Source: Solidesulfovibrio magneticus
Lineage (GTDB): Bacteria; Desulfobacterota; Desulfovibrionia; Desulfovibrionales; Desulfovibrionaceae
Assembly: GCA_002482565.1 (NCBI GenBank)
Contig: DLGG01000204.1
Location: 1 to 21,184, forward strand
DNA: 21,184 bases
Reading direction: 5' to 3'
Below, in pieces: positions 1 through 7,582 of this stretch; within the stretch, counting starts at the first letter, position 1, and the number at the start of each line of letters is the position of its first letter. Made by a program: the position numbers and the translations under genes. The notes below the pieces were generated by a model. That model was not told where the DNA came from, ran no database searches, and saw nothing but the letters and a program-made list of their open reading frames with translations.

Positions 1-1912
1 CGGCCAGGGCGGCCGGCTGCCCGGCCACGGCCAGCCGGCCCAGGGCCTCCAGATCGCCCAGGCCCGGGCCATGGCCGTAAAATCCGGGCGTGGCCAGACC
101 TGTCGCGCCGGAGTTCCCCCGCAGCCCGGCCAGCCGTTCGGCAAAAGCGGCGGTAAAGGCCGTCGCGCCGTCCACAGCCAGGGCCATGGCCCGGGTCTGG
201 GGGCCGGGCAACAGCCGCGAGGCCGCCCCGGCCGCATCCGGGCTGTGGTCGAGAAACCCGATAAGCCCTTCCATACCCGGCCGGACCGTGGCGGCGGCGG
301 CGTCCAGGGCCGCGCCCAGGGACGGGCTGGTGAGGCTTCGCGTGTACCAGCCCGGATCGCGCCAGCCCGTGACCGCAAGACCGGCAGCGTCCGCGGCGGC
401 GGTGAAACGCACCATGGGCAGGTTGCTCGTGACCGTAAGCCCGGAGTCGGCCAGGGCCACGGAGCCGCCCGAAACGATGGCGTAGCGCTGGCCGCAGGCC
501 ACATAGCCCGACGGGTCAAAGGTCAGAGCCAGGGAGGTCTGCGGCCCAAGGTCCACGGATTCGACGTTTTGCACCGGCGCGGCCGAGGTCCCCTGGGGAG
601 CCAGGGCAAAGGCCAGGCTGGATGGGCCGGTGGCGACCAGGCTGTCCTGGCCGCCGCCGAGGTCCACCCGGCCGGAGAGCGCGCCGCCGCGCAGCTCCAG
701 CCGGTCGGCCCCGTCGCCGGTGACCACGGCTGCCTGGCCGCCGGTGATCGAGCCGGAGTTGACGACGACCGTATCGCCGGCCAGGGCCATGACCGCCGTG
801 CCCGGCGAATCGATGCTGCCGGCATTATAGAGCGTGTTGGTCCGGCCGTAGGGTTCGGCCAGGGAGCCAGTCGCCGCCTCGCGCCCGAGAAACAGCACGG
901 CCACATCGGCCGTGTTGCCCAGGCCGTACTTGTCCGCCGTGGTTCCGGTGATGGTTCCGGCGTTGGACACCGTGTAGCCCGGCGAGGAGATGAGCAGCCC
1001 CTGGCCGCCGGAGACCGTGGCTCCGGCCTCGATCATCACGCTATTGCCGCGCGGCTGGAACTGCCGGCCGGCCCACAGGGTGTCCAGATCGCCGGTGACC
1101 CGGAAATCCCCGGAGCCGCTGCCGGCGGTGTAGAGGTAGGACCCCAGGGAATAGACGGCGTAGACGGTGTAGCGCGTGCCGCCAAGGACGATGAATTCCG
1201 ACAGCCCCCGGATGTCGGAAAGGCTCGGCCCCAGCCCCCAGCGGTAGGTGTAGCCGAGCTGGGTCCAGGGAAAGTTGCTCGATCCGTAGGCGGCATTTTC
1301 CCAATAATTATAGTATGAGACAAAATTCCCGTAGGCCGCGTCGGACATGCCGGCCGGCCGGACAAAGGCGGCGGCGCTGCCCAGCGAACCGGGCTGTCCG
1401 GCCACGGCCGGGTCCTTGGTCGGCCGCTGGATGGTGTTGACGTCGGGGCTGACGAGCATTTCCACCACGGCGTCGTTGCTGTTTGTCTGCGACATGCCAA
1501 GCACGCGGGAGGTTTCGAGCTTGACGTCGGCAAAGGTGACGCCCTGGCTGGTCAGATAGGACTTGAGTTCGCCGCCCACGGTCACCCAGGAGGCGCTGGA
1601 GGCGGGCTGGCCGTACACGGTCATGGACAGGCCGGGATAGGCGCTGGTGTAATACGAGGATTTGGTGAAGGTGGCGGCCACCACCTTGCCGTCCACGTAG
1701 GCGTTGCCGTCGCCCGAGCCCGGGCCGGCGATGACCTTCAAGTTGGAAACGCTCCAGGGGCCGGGGTCGGCGGCATGGGCCTTGGCTTCGAGGACGGCCG
1801 CGTCGTAGGCGGCGGCGCTGTCGTCGGCCCGGGCCGGGCGACTGGCGGCCACGAGGCACAGGCACAGGGCCAAGAGCGTTACGGGACGCAACAAGGCACG
1901 CGGCGTTGTCAT
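1..1912 (-). CDS. Autotransporter-like surface protein, N-terminal passenger part (runs off left edge)
   Basis: An uninterrupted frame of 637 codons reads from the ATG at 1912 to the window edge with no stop, so the C-terminus is missing. The start has GGAG about 8 bases upstream and opens a signal peptide with a Leu/Cys/Val-rich core and a likely Ala-Arg-Ala cleavage after residue 29. Residues about 30-250 look like a globular domain rich in Tyr, Ser and Gly. From about residue 300 the protein turns into Gly/Ala/Thr/Asn-rich beta-repeat sequence (runs such as NAGTITG, NSGSITGG, LRGGALSGRVDLGGG), as in passenger domains of type V secreted proteins. Near the edge an Ala-rich linker resembles the segment before an autotransporter barrel. 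Role by inference: exported surface protein or adhesin. The barrel itself is not visible, so a purely secreted beta-solenoid remains possible. Confidence 0.7.
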   Translation of the reverse strand, partial: MTTPRALLRPVTLLALCLCLVAASRPARADDSAAAYDAAVLEAKAHAADPGPWSVSNLKVIAGPGSGDGNAYVDGKVVAATFTKSSYYTSAYPGLSMTVYGQPASSASWVTVGGELKSYLTSQGVTFADVKLETSRVLGMSQTNSNDAVVEMLVSPDVNTIQRPTKDPAVAGQPGSLGSAAAFVRPAGMSDAAYGNFVSYYNYWENAAYGSSNFPWTQLGYTYRWGLGPSLSDIRGLSEFIVLGGTRYTVYAVYSLGSYLYTAGSGSGDFRVTGDLDTLWAGRQFQPRGNSVMIEAGATVSGGQGLLISSPGYTVSNAGTITGTTADKYGLGNTADVAVLFLGREAATGSLAEPYGRTNTLYNAGSIDSPGTAVMALAGDTVVVNSGSITGGQAAVVTGDGADRLELRGGALSGRVDLGGGQDSLVATGPSSLAFALAPQGTSAAPVQNVESVDLGPQTSLALTFDPSGYVACGQRYAIVSGGSVALADSGLTVTSNLPMVRFTAAADAAGLAVTGWRDPGWYTRSLTSPSLGAALDAAAATVRPGMEGLIGFLDHSPDAAGAASRLLPGPQTRAMALAVDGATAFTAAFAERLAGLRGNSGATGLATPGFYGHGPGLGDLEALGRLAVAGQPAALA

Positions 1913-2085
1913 GGGCCACTCCGTGCGAACTTTGGGGGATAATGCTGCCGGGTAGTGCAAACATCGCCACGGGTCAAGCCAGCCGTCGCAACGGCCTTGC
2001 CCTCGCCCGGCCCTTCTGTTCCGGCCGGTCATCCACATGACGGCGGCCCAGCGCCGCCATGCCGGCAGCAGGGCCGCCCGCCCCC

Positions 2086-2126
2086 AACGAAAAACGCCCG
2101 CCCCGGAGGCTCCGGGGCGGGCGTTT
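2086..2126 (-). terminator. Rho-independent terminator of nrfHA
   Basis: A perfect inverted repeat with 17-base arms (2092-2108 and 2110-2126) lies about 20 bases past the nrfA stop. On the minus strand the stem is followed by five T, then CGTT. It ends the nrfHA transcript and insulates it from the surface-protein gene downstream. Confidence 0.9.
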
Positions 2127-2147
2127 GGCTTGTCGGGACCTGGCGGA

Positions 2148-3614
2148 TTAGAAGCGGTCCTGGACGCCCATGGGGTCCTTGAACTCCTGATCGGCGGGCG
2201 CGCCGAGCTTCTTGGAGCCCCGGCCTTCCAGATACTTGGCCAGTTCGAGATCGACCTTGATGGGCACGTCCACGCCGGCCTTGGTCAGCACCTGGCGCAG
2301 GTAGGCCTCGGCCTTGACGGCAAAGGCGATGGAGTCGCCAAGCACGCGCAGGGCCTCGGTGGGGTTGTGGAAGCCCATGGAGTTTTCCGCGCCGATGTAC
2401 AGCGACCGGTAGAAGGCCTCCTCGTAGAAGTCCTTGGCCTGGTCGTAAAGGGCCTGGTCGATGGCCTTGCCCTGCTCCTTGGCCTTGTGCACGGCCTCGA
2501 AGAGCTTGGCCGTGACGGCGGTGGCGTTGCCGGCTCGGATCTGCAACGAGGCGGTGCGGTCCTGGATGGTGATGACCTGCTGCTTGAGCCAATCCGGGCT
2601 TTCGGTGTGGCACTGGATGCAGGCCTTCATGTCGTTTTTGAGCGGGCTGGTCACCCGGTGGTCGGACACCTTGCGCACGCCCACCTTGGTGTAGGGCATG
2701 TGGCAGTCGGCGCAGGCCGCGCCGGCCTTCCAGTGCACGCTGTTGTTGGAATAGAATTCAAACTCGGGATGGCGCATGAAGGCCAGCTTGAAGCCGGTGA
2801 CGGTCTGCTTCCATTCCTTGACCGAGTCGTCGCTCTTGATCTTCTTGATGACGTCCTCGACGGTGATGCCGCCCCACTTGCCGTACTGCCAGGGGAAGAA
2901 CACGCCCACGGACTGCATGTCCTTGTCCTTGGGGATGTTGTACGTCACGTGGCACTGGGCGCAAACCACGGAGCGCATTTCCTGGCGGGTGAGCTTTTTC
3001 CAGTCCACGCCCATGCCTTCCAGGGCCGGCGTCAGGCTGAAGCCCCGCGAGACGGTGAGCGAGAGGTCCTTGTTGTTGTGGCAGTCGATGCAGGCCACGC
3101 CCAGGGTGCGGAACTGCTCGGGGATTTTATTGAGCACGTCCTTGAAGGGCAGCTTGTAGTAGTCGACGCCCATTTCCTTGACCAGAAGCGGCGCATAGGG
3201 GCTTTTGCAGGTCAGACAGACGCCGCCGGCCTTGAGCCGGGCCGAGTCGATTTCCAGCTGGTCGCGCACCATGTAGGCATGGCCGCGCGGCTCGTTGTAT
3301 TCCACGCCAAAGCCCCAGCCGTTAAACAGCAGGGCCATGTAGGGAAACTCGGCCAGTTTGTCGTAGGTGATGCGATCGGCGTCAAAACCGCGTTTGTATT
3401 TGCTCTTGCCCGCCGGGGTGGGCTGCTCGGTCATCTTCCAGGTTTCGTACTCTTCCGGATAGGCCTTGCCCCACACGACCGGATCGATCTCGCCGTCGGG
3501 GATGACCACGGTCTTGACCGGCTCGGGCTTGGGCGGCGAGCAGGCGTAGGGGACGAAGAGAAAGGCGGCCAGCGCCGCGCCCATGGCCAGTTTGTACAAC
3601 AGTTTGCCCCGCAT
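2148..3614 (-). CDS. nrfA: Cytochrome c nitrite reductase, catalytic pentaheme subunit NrfA
   Basis: 488 residues, normal for the family. It reduces nitrite to ammonium with six electrons on the outer side of the cytoplasmic membrane. Five heme sites are visible: the special active-site CLTCK (133-137) and four CXXCH at 175-179, 218-222, 301-305 and 332-336. By analogy with known NrfA, Arg117 (20 residues before the heme lysine), Tyr225 (three after the third-site His) and His282 (in RHPEFE) match the catalytic Arg/Tyr/His set. The N-terminus is a signal sequence ending in PYACS; the Cys at 25 suggests a lipoprotein, though the lipobox is imperfect. The ATG at 3614 has a GAGGGA ribosome site. 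It follows nrfH by 120 bases on the same strand and ends at a strong terminator. Electrons should come from menaquinol through NrfH. Confidence 0.97.
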   Translation of the reverse strand: MRGKLLYKLAMGAALAAFLFVPYACSPPKPEPVKTVVIPDGEIDPVVWGKAYPEEYETWKMTEQPTPAGKSKYKRGFDADRITYDKLAEFPYMALLFNGWGFGVEYNEPRGHAYMVRDQLEIDSARLKAGGVCLTCKSPYAPLLVKEMGVDYYKLPFKDVLNKIPEQFRTLGVACIDCHNNKDLSLTVSRGFSLTPALEGMGVDWKKLTRQEMRSVVCAQCHVTYNIPKDKDMQSVGVFFPWQYGKWGGITVEDVIKKIKSDDSVKEWKQTVTGFKLAFMRHPEFEFYSNNSVHWKAGAACADCHMPYTKVGVRKVSDHRVTSPLKNDMKACIQCHTESPDWLKQQVITIQDRTASLQIRAGNATAVTAKLFEAVHKAKEQGKAIDQALYDQAKDFYEEAFYRSLYIGAENSMGFHNPTEALRVLGDSIAFAVKAEAYLRQVLTKAGVDVPIKVDLELAKYLEGRGSKKLGAPADQEFKDPMGVQDRF

Positions 3615-3661
3615 ATGCGCTTCCCTCTTTTTAATGGACTCGGTTGTCGTCGGCGTTGTCC

Positions 3662-3685
3662 CGGCAAGGGATAGGCGTCTTGCCG
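3662..3685 (-). other. Hairpin in the nrfH-nrfA intergenic gap
   Basis: Seven-base perfect arms CGGCAAG and CTTGCCG (3662-3668 and 3679-3685) with a 10-base loop lie in the 120-base gap between nrfH and nrfA. No T-run follows, so it is not a clear terminator. It could act in RNA processing or set the ratio of the two subunits. That role is inference only. Confidence 0.3.
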
Positions 3686-3734
3686 CGACGGTCCGCCGTC
3701 ATGCCGTATTTGCCTGCGCCGTTTGGCCGCGCCC

Positions 3735-4196
3735 TTAGCGCGTAAACGGCACGCCCACATGCCGGTGCATGGTCCGGCGGTGGCAGTCCCAGCACCAGCG
3801 CTTCTGGTCGATCATTTCCACGGCCGTTTCGTGGCAGCGGATGCAGTTGGCCTGCACCACTTCCTTGCCGTGGGCCGAGATCCGGATGTCGTCAGGCACC
3901 CGGCCGGAATGGAAGACGACCACGTCCTTCATCCCGTCGATGCTTTTCCACAGATAGTGGCTGGCCGTGTTGTCGTTGGGCAGATGGCAGTCCACGCAAC
4001 GGATGCGTTTGTGCGCTCCGTGGTGGAACCAGGCCTCGTACTGCGACTCCATGACGTGGCAGGAAGCGCAAAAGTCGGGCGTTTCGGACTTGGCCAAGAG
4101 CCCCGGCGGGCCAAGGGCCAGGAACAGTCCCACGCCAACGACCACAAGCCCCGCCACGACAAGGAGCCGCACGCCCCCTTTGCCGGCATGTCCCAT
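3735..4196 (-). CDS. nrfH: Cytochrome c nitrite reductase membrane subunit NrfH (NapC/NirT family)
   Basis: 153 residues with one N-terminal membrane helix (about residues 9-35) that stays uncleaved as an anchor, then a periplasmic tetraheme domain. The heme motifs are CASCH (43-47, followed by VM so that Met49 can ligate heme 1 as in Desulfovibrio NrfH), CVDCH (67-71), CIRCH (118-122) and CWDCH (135-139). It oxidises menaquinol and passes electrons to NrfA. The ATG at 4196 is preceded by AGGAG with suitable spacing. It is the first gene of a two-gene unit; no NrfB/C/D homologue is present, so this is the NrfHA type and not the enterobacterial NrfABCD type. No promoter could be assigned with confidence upstream. 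Confidence 0.96.
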   Translation of the reverse strand: MGHAGKGGVRLLVVAGLVVVGVGLFLALGPPGLLAKSETPDFCASCHVMESQYEAWFHHGAHKRIRCVDCHLPNDNTASHYLWKSIDGMKDVVVFHSGRVPDDIRISAHGKEVVQANCIRCHETAVEMIDQKRWCWDCHRRTMHRHVGVPFTR

Positions 4197-4530
4197 GGTC
4201 CCCTCTCCTGATAAAAGGTTTGGGATACCCTACCGCGACCAGGGGGTTATGACAATGCGAAGGGTGCAAAAACATGGAACATTCATAAAACTAATCGAAG
4301 CCATCAGAAAGCCGGCATGGCGGCAAAAACGTCAGGCCGGGCAAGCAGCGCGGGATGGCGAGGGATTGCGGGCGGGCAAGCGTGCGGGACAGAAAACGGT
4401 CTCACGAAAAACGGCAAATGGCGGGAAAGACGACGCCAATGACGAGACCAAAGTCGGCCGTTGGGCGACAGGAGTCTGGGAAATGCAACAGGGCCGCGCG
4501 CTGGCCCGCATACGCCCCGAAAACCCCTTT
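4197..4530. other. Gene-free stretch upstream of nrfH
   Basis: No convincing gene was found. The 100 bases next to nrfH are more AT-rich than the surroundings and should hold the nrfHA promoter, but no clear sigma-70 or sigma-54 pair or regulator palindrome stands out. The part from about 4330 to 4530 has short open frames in several phases with no ribosome sites and no recognisable protein. Confidence 0.5.
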
Positions 4531-4624
4531 ACCCCTTTTCCCCCGTTGGGGGGCCTGGGGGCCTCAGGCCCCCAGCGGAGAGGTCCAGGAGAGGCAGAGC
4601 CTCTCCTGCCGCCGGAGGCATCTT
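4531..4624 (-). repeat. Dispersed palindromic intergenic element, copy A
   Basis: Read on the minus strand the element starts with AAGATGCCTCCGGCGGC (4608-4624) six bases after the VanZ-like gene stop. A perfect 9-base-arm hairpin follows (4587-4595 with 4599-4607), then a 10-base-arm hairpin around GGGGGCCTGAGGCCCCC (4555-4564 with 4566-4575), then a C-run/G-run tail. The core, the GGCCTGAGGCC hairpin and the tail recur in the same order at 19041-19110. Copy A has the extra 9-base hairpin. Likely a REP-like or terminator-like 3' element. Confidence 0.75.
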
Positions 4625-4630
4625 CCCTTC

Positions 4631-5026
4631 TTACAAGCGCTCGCCATCGCCGCCAAGGCCTTTGCAGCCACGGCAGCGGGCCATGAGGGTTTCGGCCAGC
4701 CAGATGCCGAGAAAGACGCCCACGGCGTTGGCCACGGCGTCCATCATGCTGGAGGCCCGGCCGGGCACGAAGGACTGGCCCCATTCGAGGAGAGCGCCCA
4801 GGGGAATCATCAGGTAGGCGGCGTTTCGGGCCGTCCCGCCCCGGGCGAAGGCGAAAAGGGGCAGAAAGCCGAGCCAGCCGTAGCCGATGAGGTGGTAGAC
4901 CTTGTCGGCGTTCCAGAATTTGACCGGCAGTTCGATGGCCGGCAGCAAGGAGAGGTAGCACACCGAGGCCACGGAAAAAAGCCACACGGCCATGGCGGCG
5001 CGCTGGAAAGCCTTGGATTCGAGCAT
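4631..5026 (-). CDS. VanZ-like family membrane protein
   Basis: 131 residues from the ATG at 5026 (AAGGGG upstream); a longer frame exists upstream, but its extra N-terminus is Ser/Pro/Arg-rich and unlike a protein. About four membrane helices are visible (near 12-30, 48-62, 68-82 and 97-115). The VanZ-family pattern is present: the segment DKVYHLIGYGWLGFLPL (41-57) and E81-W-G-Q84 followed by PGR, D96 and N100. The family is widespread; apart from a link of VanZ to teicoplanin resistance its biochemical role is poorly known. The gene lies about 100 bases after cheW on the same strand and is followed at once by the dispersed palindromic element. The C-terminus is Cys/Gly-rich. Confidence 0.8.
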   Translation of the reverse strand: MLESKAFQRAAMAVWLFSVASVCYLSLLPAIELPVKFWNADKVYHLIGYGWLGFLPLFAFARGGTARNAAYLMIPLGALLEWGQSFVPGRASSMMDAVANAVGVFLGIWLAETLMARCRGCKGLGGDGERL

Positions 5027-5126
5027 GGGGACCCCTTGCCGGCGGCGGATGGGAAAACTGAACCGGTCCGGCGACGGGGGCAAGCTACTGCGGGGGGAGG
5101 GAAATAGCCAGCCCCGGGAGGTCGGC

Positions 5127-5603
5127 TTAGTGGAAAACGAGTTCCTCGACAGGGATGAGCTTATCGAGGTCAAGCAGGATCAACAACCGGTTGTCGAGCT
5201 TGCCCACACCCTTGATGTATTCGGATTCGATGCCGGAGACGACGGCTGGCGGCGGTTCGACCGTGCTGGAGGGAATCCGAAGCACTTCAGAGACGCCGTC
5301 CACGACGAACCCGATCACCACGCGATGCAGGTCCGCGACAATGATGCGCGTTTGGCTGTCGTGGACGCGAGTGTCCATGGCAAAACGGCTGCGCAAATTG
5401 ACGACGGGGATGACCTTGCCCCGAAGATTGATGACGCCTTCGACGTGGGGCGGCGAGTTCGGCACCTTGGTGATGGCCATGGTGCGGATGATCTCTTGGA
5501 CCTTGAGAATATCTATCCCAAACTCTTCATCGCCGATCTCAAAGGTGACCAGTTGCAGCAAGTCGCCGTTGGCATGGTGATCGGAACTCGAGTCAATGTC
5601 CAT
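5127..5603 (-). CDS. cheW: Chemotaxis adaptor CheW
   Basis: 158 residues, the usual size of a single-domain CheW. It couples methyl-accepting receptors to the CheA kinase in the cytoplasm. The CheW fold signature is clear: LVTFEIGDEEFGIDILKVQE near the N-terminus, then the conserved block VEGVINLRGKVIPVVNLR, and a C-terminal strand LLILLDLDKL. The start at 5603 has AAAGGGG eight or so bases upstream, and a sigma-70 promoter lies about 90 bases upstream. No cheA, receptor or cheR/B is next to it, so it is an isolated CheW that must work with components encoded elsewhere. The short VanZ-like gene downstream may be co-transcribed. Confidence 0.96.
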   Translation of the reverse strand: MDIDSSSDHHANGDLLQLVTFEIGDEEFGIDILKVQEIIRTMAITKVPNSPPHVEGVINLRGKVIPVVNLRSRFAMDTRVHDSQTRIIVADLHRVVIGFVVDGVSEVLRIPSSTVEPPPAVVSGIESEYIKGVGKLDNRLLILLDLDKLIPVEELVFH

Positions 5604-5691
5604 TGATTACCCCTTTAAGACCATGTCCTTCGTCCTGACTCGGGCAGAGTCTGAGATGTTCCGCTGTCCGGTCGCTTCATTGAACCATGCA

Positions 5692-5720
5692 ATCTTAAGT
5701 CTCCGCGCTCGACCTGTCAA
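5692..5720 (-). promoter_or_regulatory. Sigma-70-type promoter of cheW
   Basis: On the minus strand TTGACA (5715-5720) is a perfect -35, followed after exactly 17 bases by TAAGAT (5692-5697), four of six matches to the -10 consensus. Transcription would start near 5685 and give a leader of about 80 bases before the cheW ATG. Confidence 0.65.
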
Positions 5721-5929
5721 TTATTCCACGGTTTGGTCCGAGGGCCTCATCGTTTCGGGGGTTGCATGTAAACGTCGCCAACATCCTCGATACTCAGGCT
5801 TATCTTCCCGTTAGCCAATCCTTGTTCTTCCGAGCCGTTGCTGTCGAGGAAAATTCATCGCTCAGCGCCCTCCAGGATGCCTTGCAGGATTTTGCCGAGA
5901 GGGGCTTTCAGGCCATTTGTCGGCGACCA
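5721..5929. other. Intergenic stretch between htpX and cheW
   Basis: No supported gene. The stretch is less GC-rich than its surroundings. One plus-strand frame from 5762 reads protein-like for about 50 residues but lacks a ribosome site and runs into the htpX terminator. On the minus strand, past the htpX terminator, short peptide-like phases end in stops quickly. It could be a decayed gene or intergenic repeat. Confidence 0.4.
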
Positions 5930-5960
5930 ACAAAACACGGGGCGCGTCGCCGCGCCCCGT
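5930..5960 (-). terminator. Terminator of htpX
   Basis: Ten-base perfect arms ACGGGGCGCG and CGCGCCCCGT (5937-5946 and 5951-5960) with a 4-base loop lie 27 bases past the htpX stop. On the minus strand GTTTTGTTGG follows. This is a good intrinsic terminator. Confidence 0.85.
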
Positions 5961-5987
5961 CCGTTCGCTCTCGGGCTGCAAAGAAAC

Positions 5988-6845
5988 CTAGCGCCCGGCC
6001 ATGTCCCGCAGCCGGCGGATGCGGTCCTCGGTGGGCGGGTGGGTGGAAAAAAGCGAAGCCATGGACATGCCGGCGAAGGGATTGACGATGAACATGTTTT
6101 CCGTGGCCGGATTGGCGTTCATGGGAATCTGGCGGGAATAGGCGTCGAGCTTGCCCAGGGCCCCGGCCAGGGCCAGGGGCGTGCCGGACAGCTGCGCGCC
6201 GGTGGCGTCGGCCAGGTATTCCCGGGAGCGGGAAATGGCCATCTGAATGAGCGAAGCCGCGATAGGGGCCAAAATCGCCATGAGCAGGCTGCCCACCACC
6301 CCGGAGCCGCCGCCCTCCTCGTCGTCGCTGCCGCGCCCCAGGCCGAAGATGGCGCCCCATTGGAGCATGTTGGCCATCATGACGATGGCCCCGCCGAGCA
6401 CGGCGGCGATGGACTGCACGAGGATGTCGCGGTTTTTGATGTGCCCCAGCTCATGGGCGATGACGCCGCGCAGTTCCTCGGGCGAGAGCAGGCGCAGGAT
6501 GCCTTCGGTGACGGCCACCACGCCGTGGGCGGGATCGCGGCCCGTGGCAAAGGCGTTGGGGGCTTCCTGGGCGATGATCATCACCCGGGGCTTGGGGATG
6601 CCGCCGTTTCGGGCCAGCTCCTCGACCATGGCGTGCAGGCCCGGGGCGTCGGCCGGGGAGAGTTCGCGCGCGCCGTACATGGCCAGCACGATCTTGTCGG
6701 AAAACCAGTAGCTGCCGACGTTCATGACCAGGGCCATGCCAAAGGCGATGACAAGGCCGGTGCGGCCTCCCATGGCCTGGCCGACGATGAGAATGAGCGC
6801 GGTCAGCAGTCCAAGCAGCAAGGCGGTCTTGATCTGGCTCGTCAT
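5988..6845 (-). CDS. htpX: Membrane zinc metalloprotease HtpX (M48B)
   Basis: 285 residues, as expected for HtpX. It is an inner-membrane protease that degrades damaged membrane proteins. Two N-terminal membrane helices (about 7-24 and 29-46) come first, then the zinc motif HELGH (131-135), two further hydrophobic segments (about 143-165 and 183-203) and the third zinc ligand Glu209 in SREYLADA. The C-terminal FSTHPPTEDRI motif is typical. The ATG at 6845 was chosen because a TTG six codons upstream overlaps the GGAGG ribosome site that serves the ATG. An acidic/Gly loop (about 173-183) is a minor variation. It appears to be a single-gene unit with a terminator downstream and a hairpin just before the ribosome site. 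Confidence 0.96.
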   Translation of the reverse strand: MTSQIKTALLLGLLTALILIVGQAMGGRTGLVIAFGMALVMNVGSYWFSDKIVLAMYGARELSPADAPGLHAMVEELARNGGIPKPRVMIIAQEAPNAFATGRDPAHGVVAVTEGILRLLSPEELRGVIAHELGHIKNRDILVQSIAAVLGGAIVMMANMLQWGAIFGLGRGSDDEEGGGSGVVGSLLMAILAPIAASLIQMAISRSREYLADATGAQLSGTPLALAGALGKLDAYSRQIPMNANPATENMFIVNPFAGMSMASLFSTHPPTEDRIRRLRDMAGR

Positions 6846-6864
6846 GATGCGGCGATCCTCCAAG

Positions 6865-6909
6865 GATAAAAATAAGACCTCGCCCGGTCCGTCGGGGCCA
6901 GGCGAGGTC
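6865..6909 (-). promoter_or_regulatory. Terminator-like hairpin in the htpX leader
   Basis: Perfect 9-base arms GACCTCGCC and GGCGAGGTC (6901-6909 and 6876-6884 on the minus strand) are followed by TTATTTTTAT and then directly by the htpX ribosome site. No promoter fits between hairpin and ATG, so any htpX transcript must read through it. The right arm (GGCGA) could instead pair with TCGCC just past the ribosome site. This suggests attenuation or a switch, but it could be a terminator for an upstream RNA. Confidence 0.5.
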
Positions 6910-7582
6910 GCTAGTGGTCTTGTTCGTATATTGCCGAAACCAGTTTCCCAATCGTCGCGGCATCGGATTGTTTCGGCTGTTGCGGCCGATCCGTGCCCGA
7001 AGCACCCGGCGGGAAGGCGGTTCCCCCCGCCCGGCGGGTTCCGGAGAGAACCTCCGGTCCCCGACTTCGCGGCGAGTCATCTCGCCGGGAGTGGGTTCAT
7101 GATGGTTTGGGCGCGACGCTCGCGCAAATCTTCTTTGCGTGTTTCCGAAATTCCAGGACCTTTTCCCCAGCGCGGCGGCCTCCTCCCCCGAGGGGGCTAC
7201 CTGCCGCAGGCGGGGTCACTCAAGCGATCGGGCAAATCCTTTCGCTTTCCGGCCCTCAAGCAGCCGGGCCGACAGGGCGACTCCATTCGCCGGATATGTT
7301 CACTTCTGGCCCATCGGAGTCAACCTCCATCTTGCGCTTTCGCGCGTTGTCACGTTCTCGTCATTCCCGGGAAGCCAGCGGGGTCTGTGCGGCCGTTCTC
7401 GTCCGCCGCGACGCCGACTATCCATCAACGCAATCGGAGCTGTCCTTTGCATTCTGGCGGTCCGGTTTGCTGCCCGTTCCCGCCTTCCTACTGGGGCGAC
7501 TCGACTCGCCGGGTATGGGATACGGCATTCGTGACGGGGCTTCCTCCTGCTAGGGATTGACCTCTTTCGAGGTTGCCGTTGA
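6910..7582. other. Long gene-free stretch with clustered small hairpins
   Basis: No frame in either direction looks like a protein: those present are Arg/Pro/Ser-rich, lack ribosome sites and match nothing recognised. Between 7016 and 7139 at least four short perfect stems follow each other: 7016-7031 (5-base arms), 7041-7057 (6), 7071-7086 (6) and 7123-7139 (6). The part from about 7250 to 7560 is less GC-rich than its surroundings. Possible contents are the htpX promoter, a structured RNA or a decayed insert. Confidence 0.4.

Noticed and set aside
1308..1970. Minus-strand frame beginning upstream of the surface-protein start
   Set aside because: Arg/Gly/Pro-rich and out of phase with the surface-protein frame, which carries a signal peptide and beta repeats.
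2037..3674. Long plus-strand open frame opposite nrfA
   Set aside because: nrfA is certain from five heme motifs; the opposite frame has no recognisable features.
7016..7139. CRISPR-like array
   Set aside because: The short stems have different sequences and no repeated unit or regular spacing.
6993..7553. Plus-strand frames in the gene-free block
   Set aside because: Arg/Ser/Pro-rich, no ribosome site, overlapping frames equally open; no family recognised.
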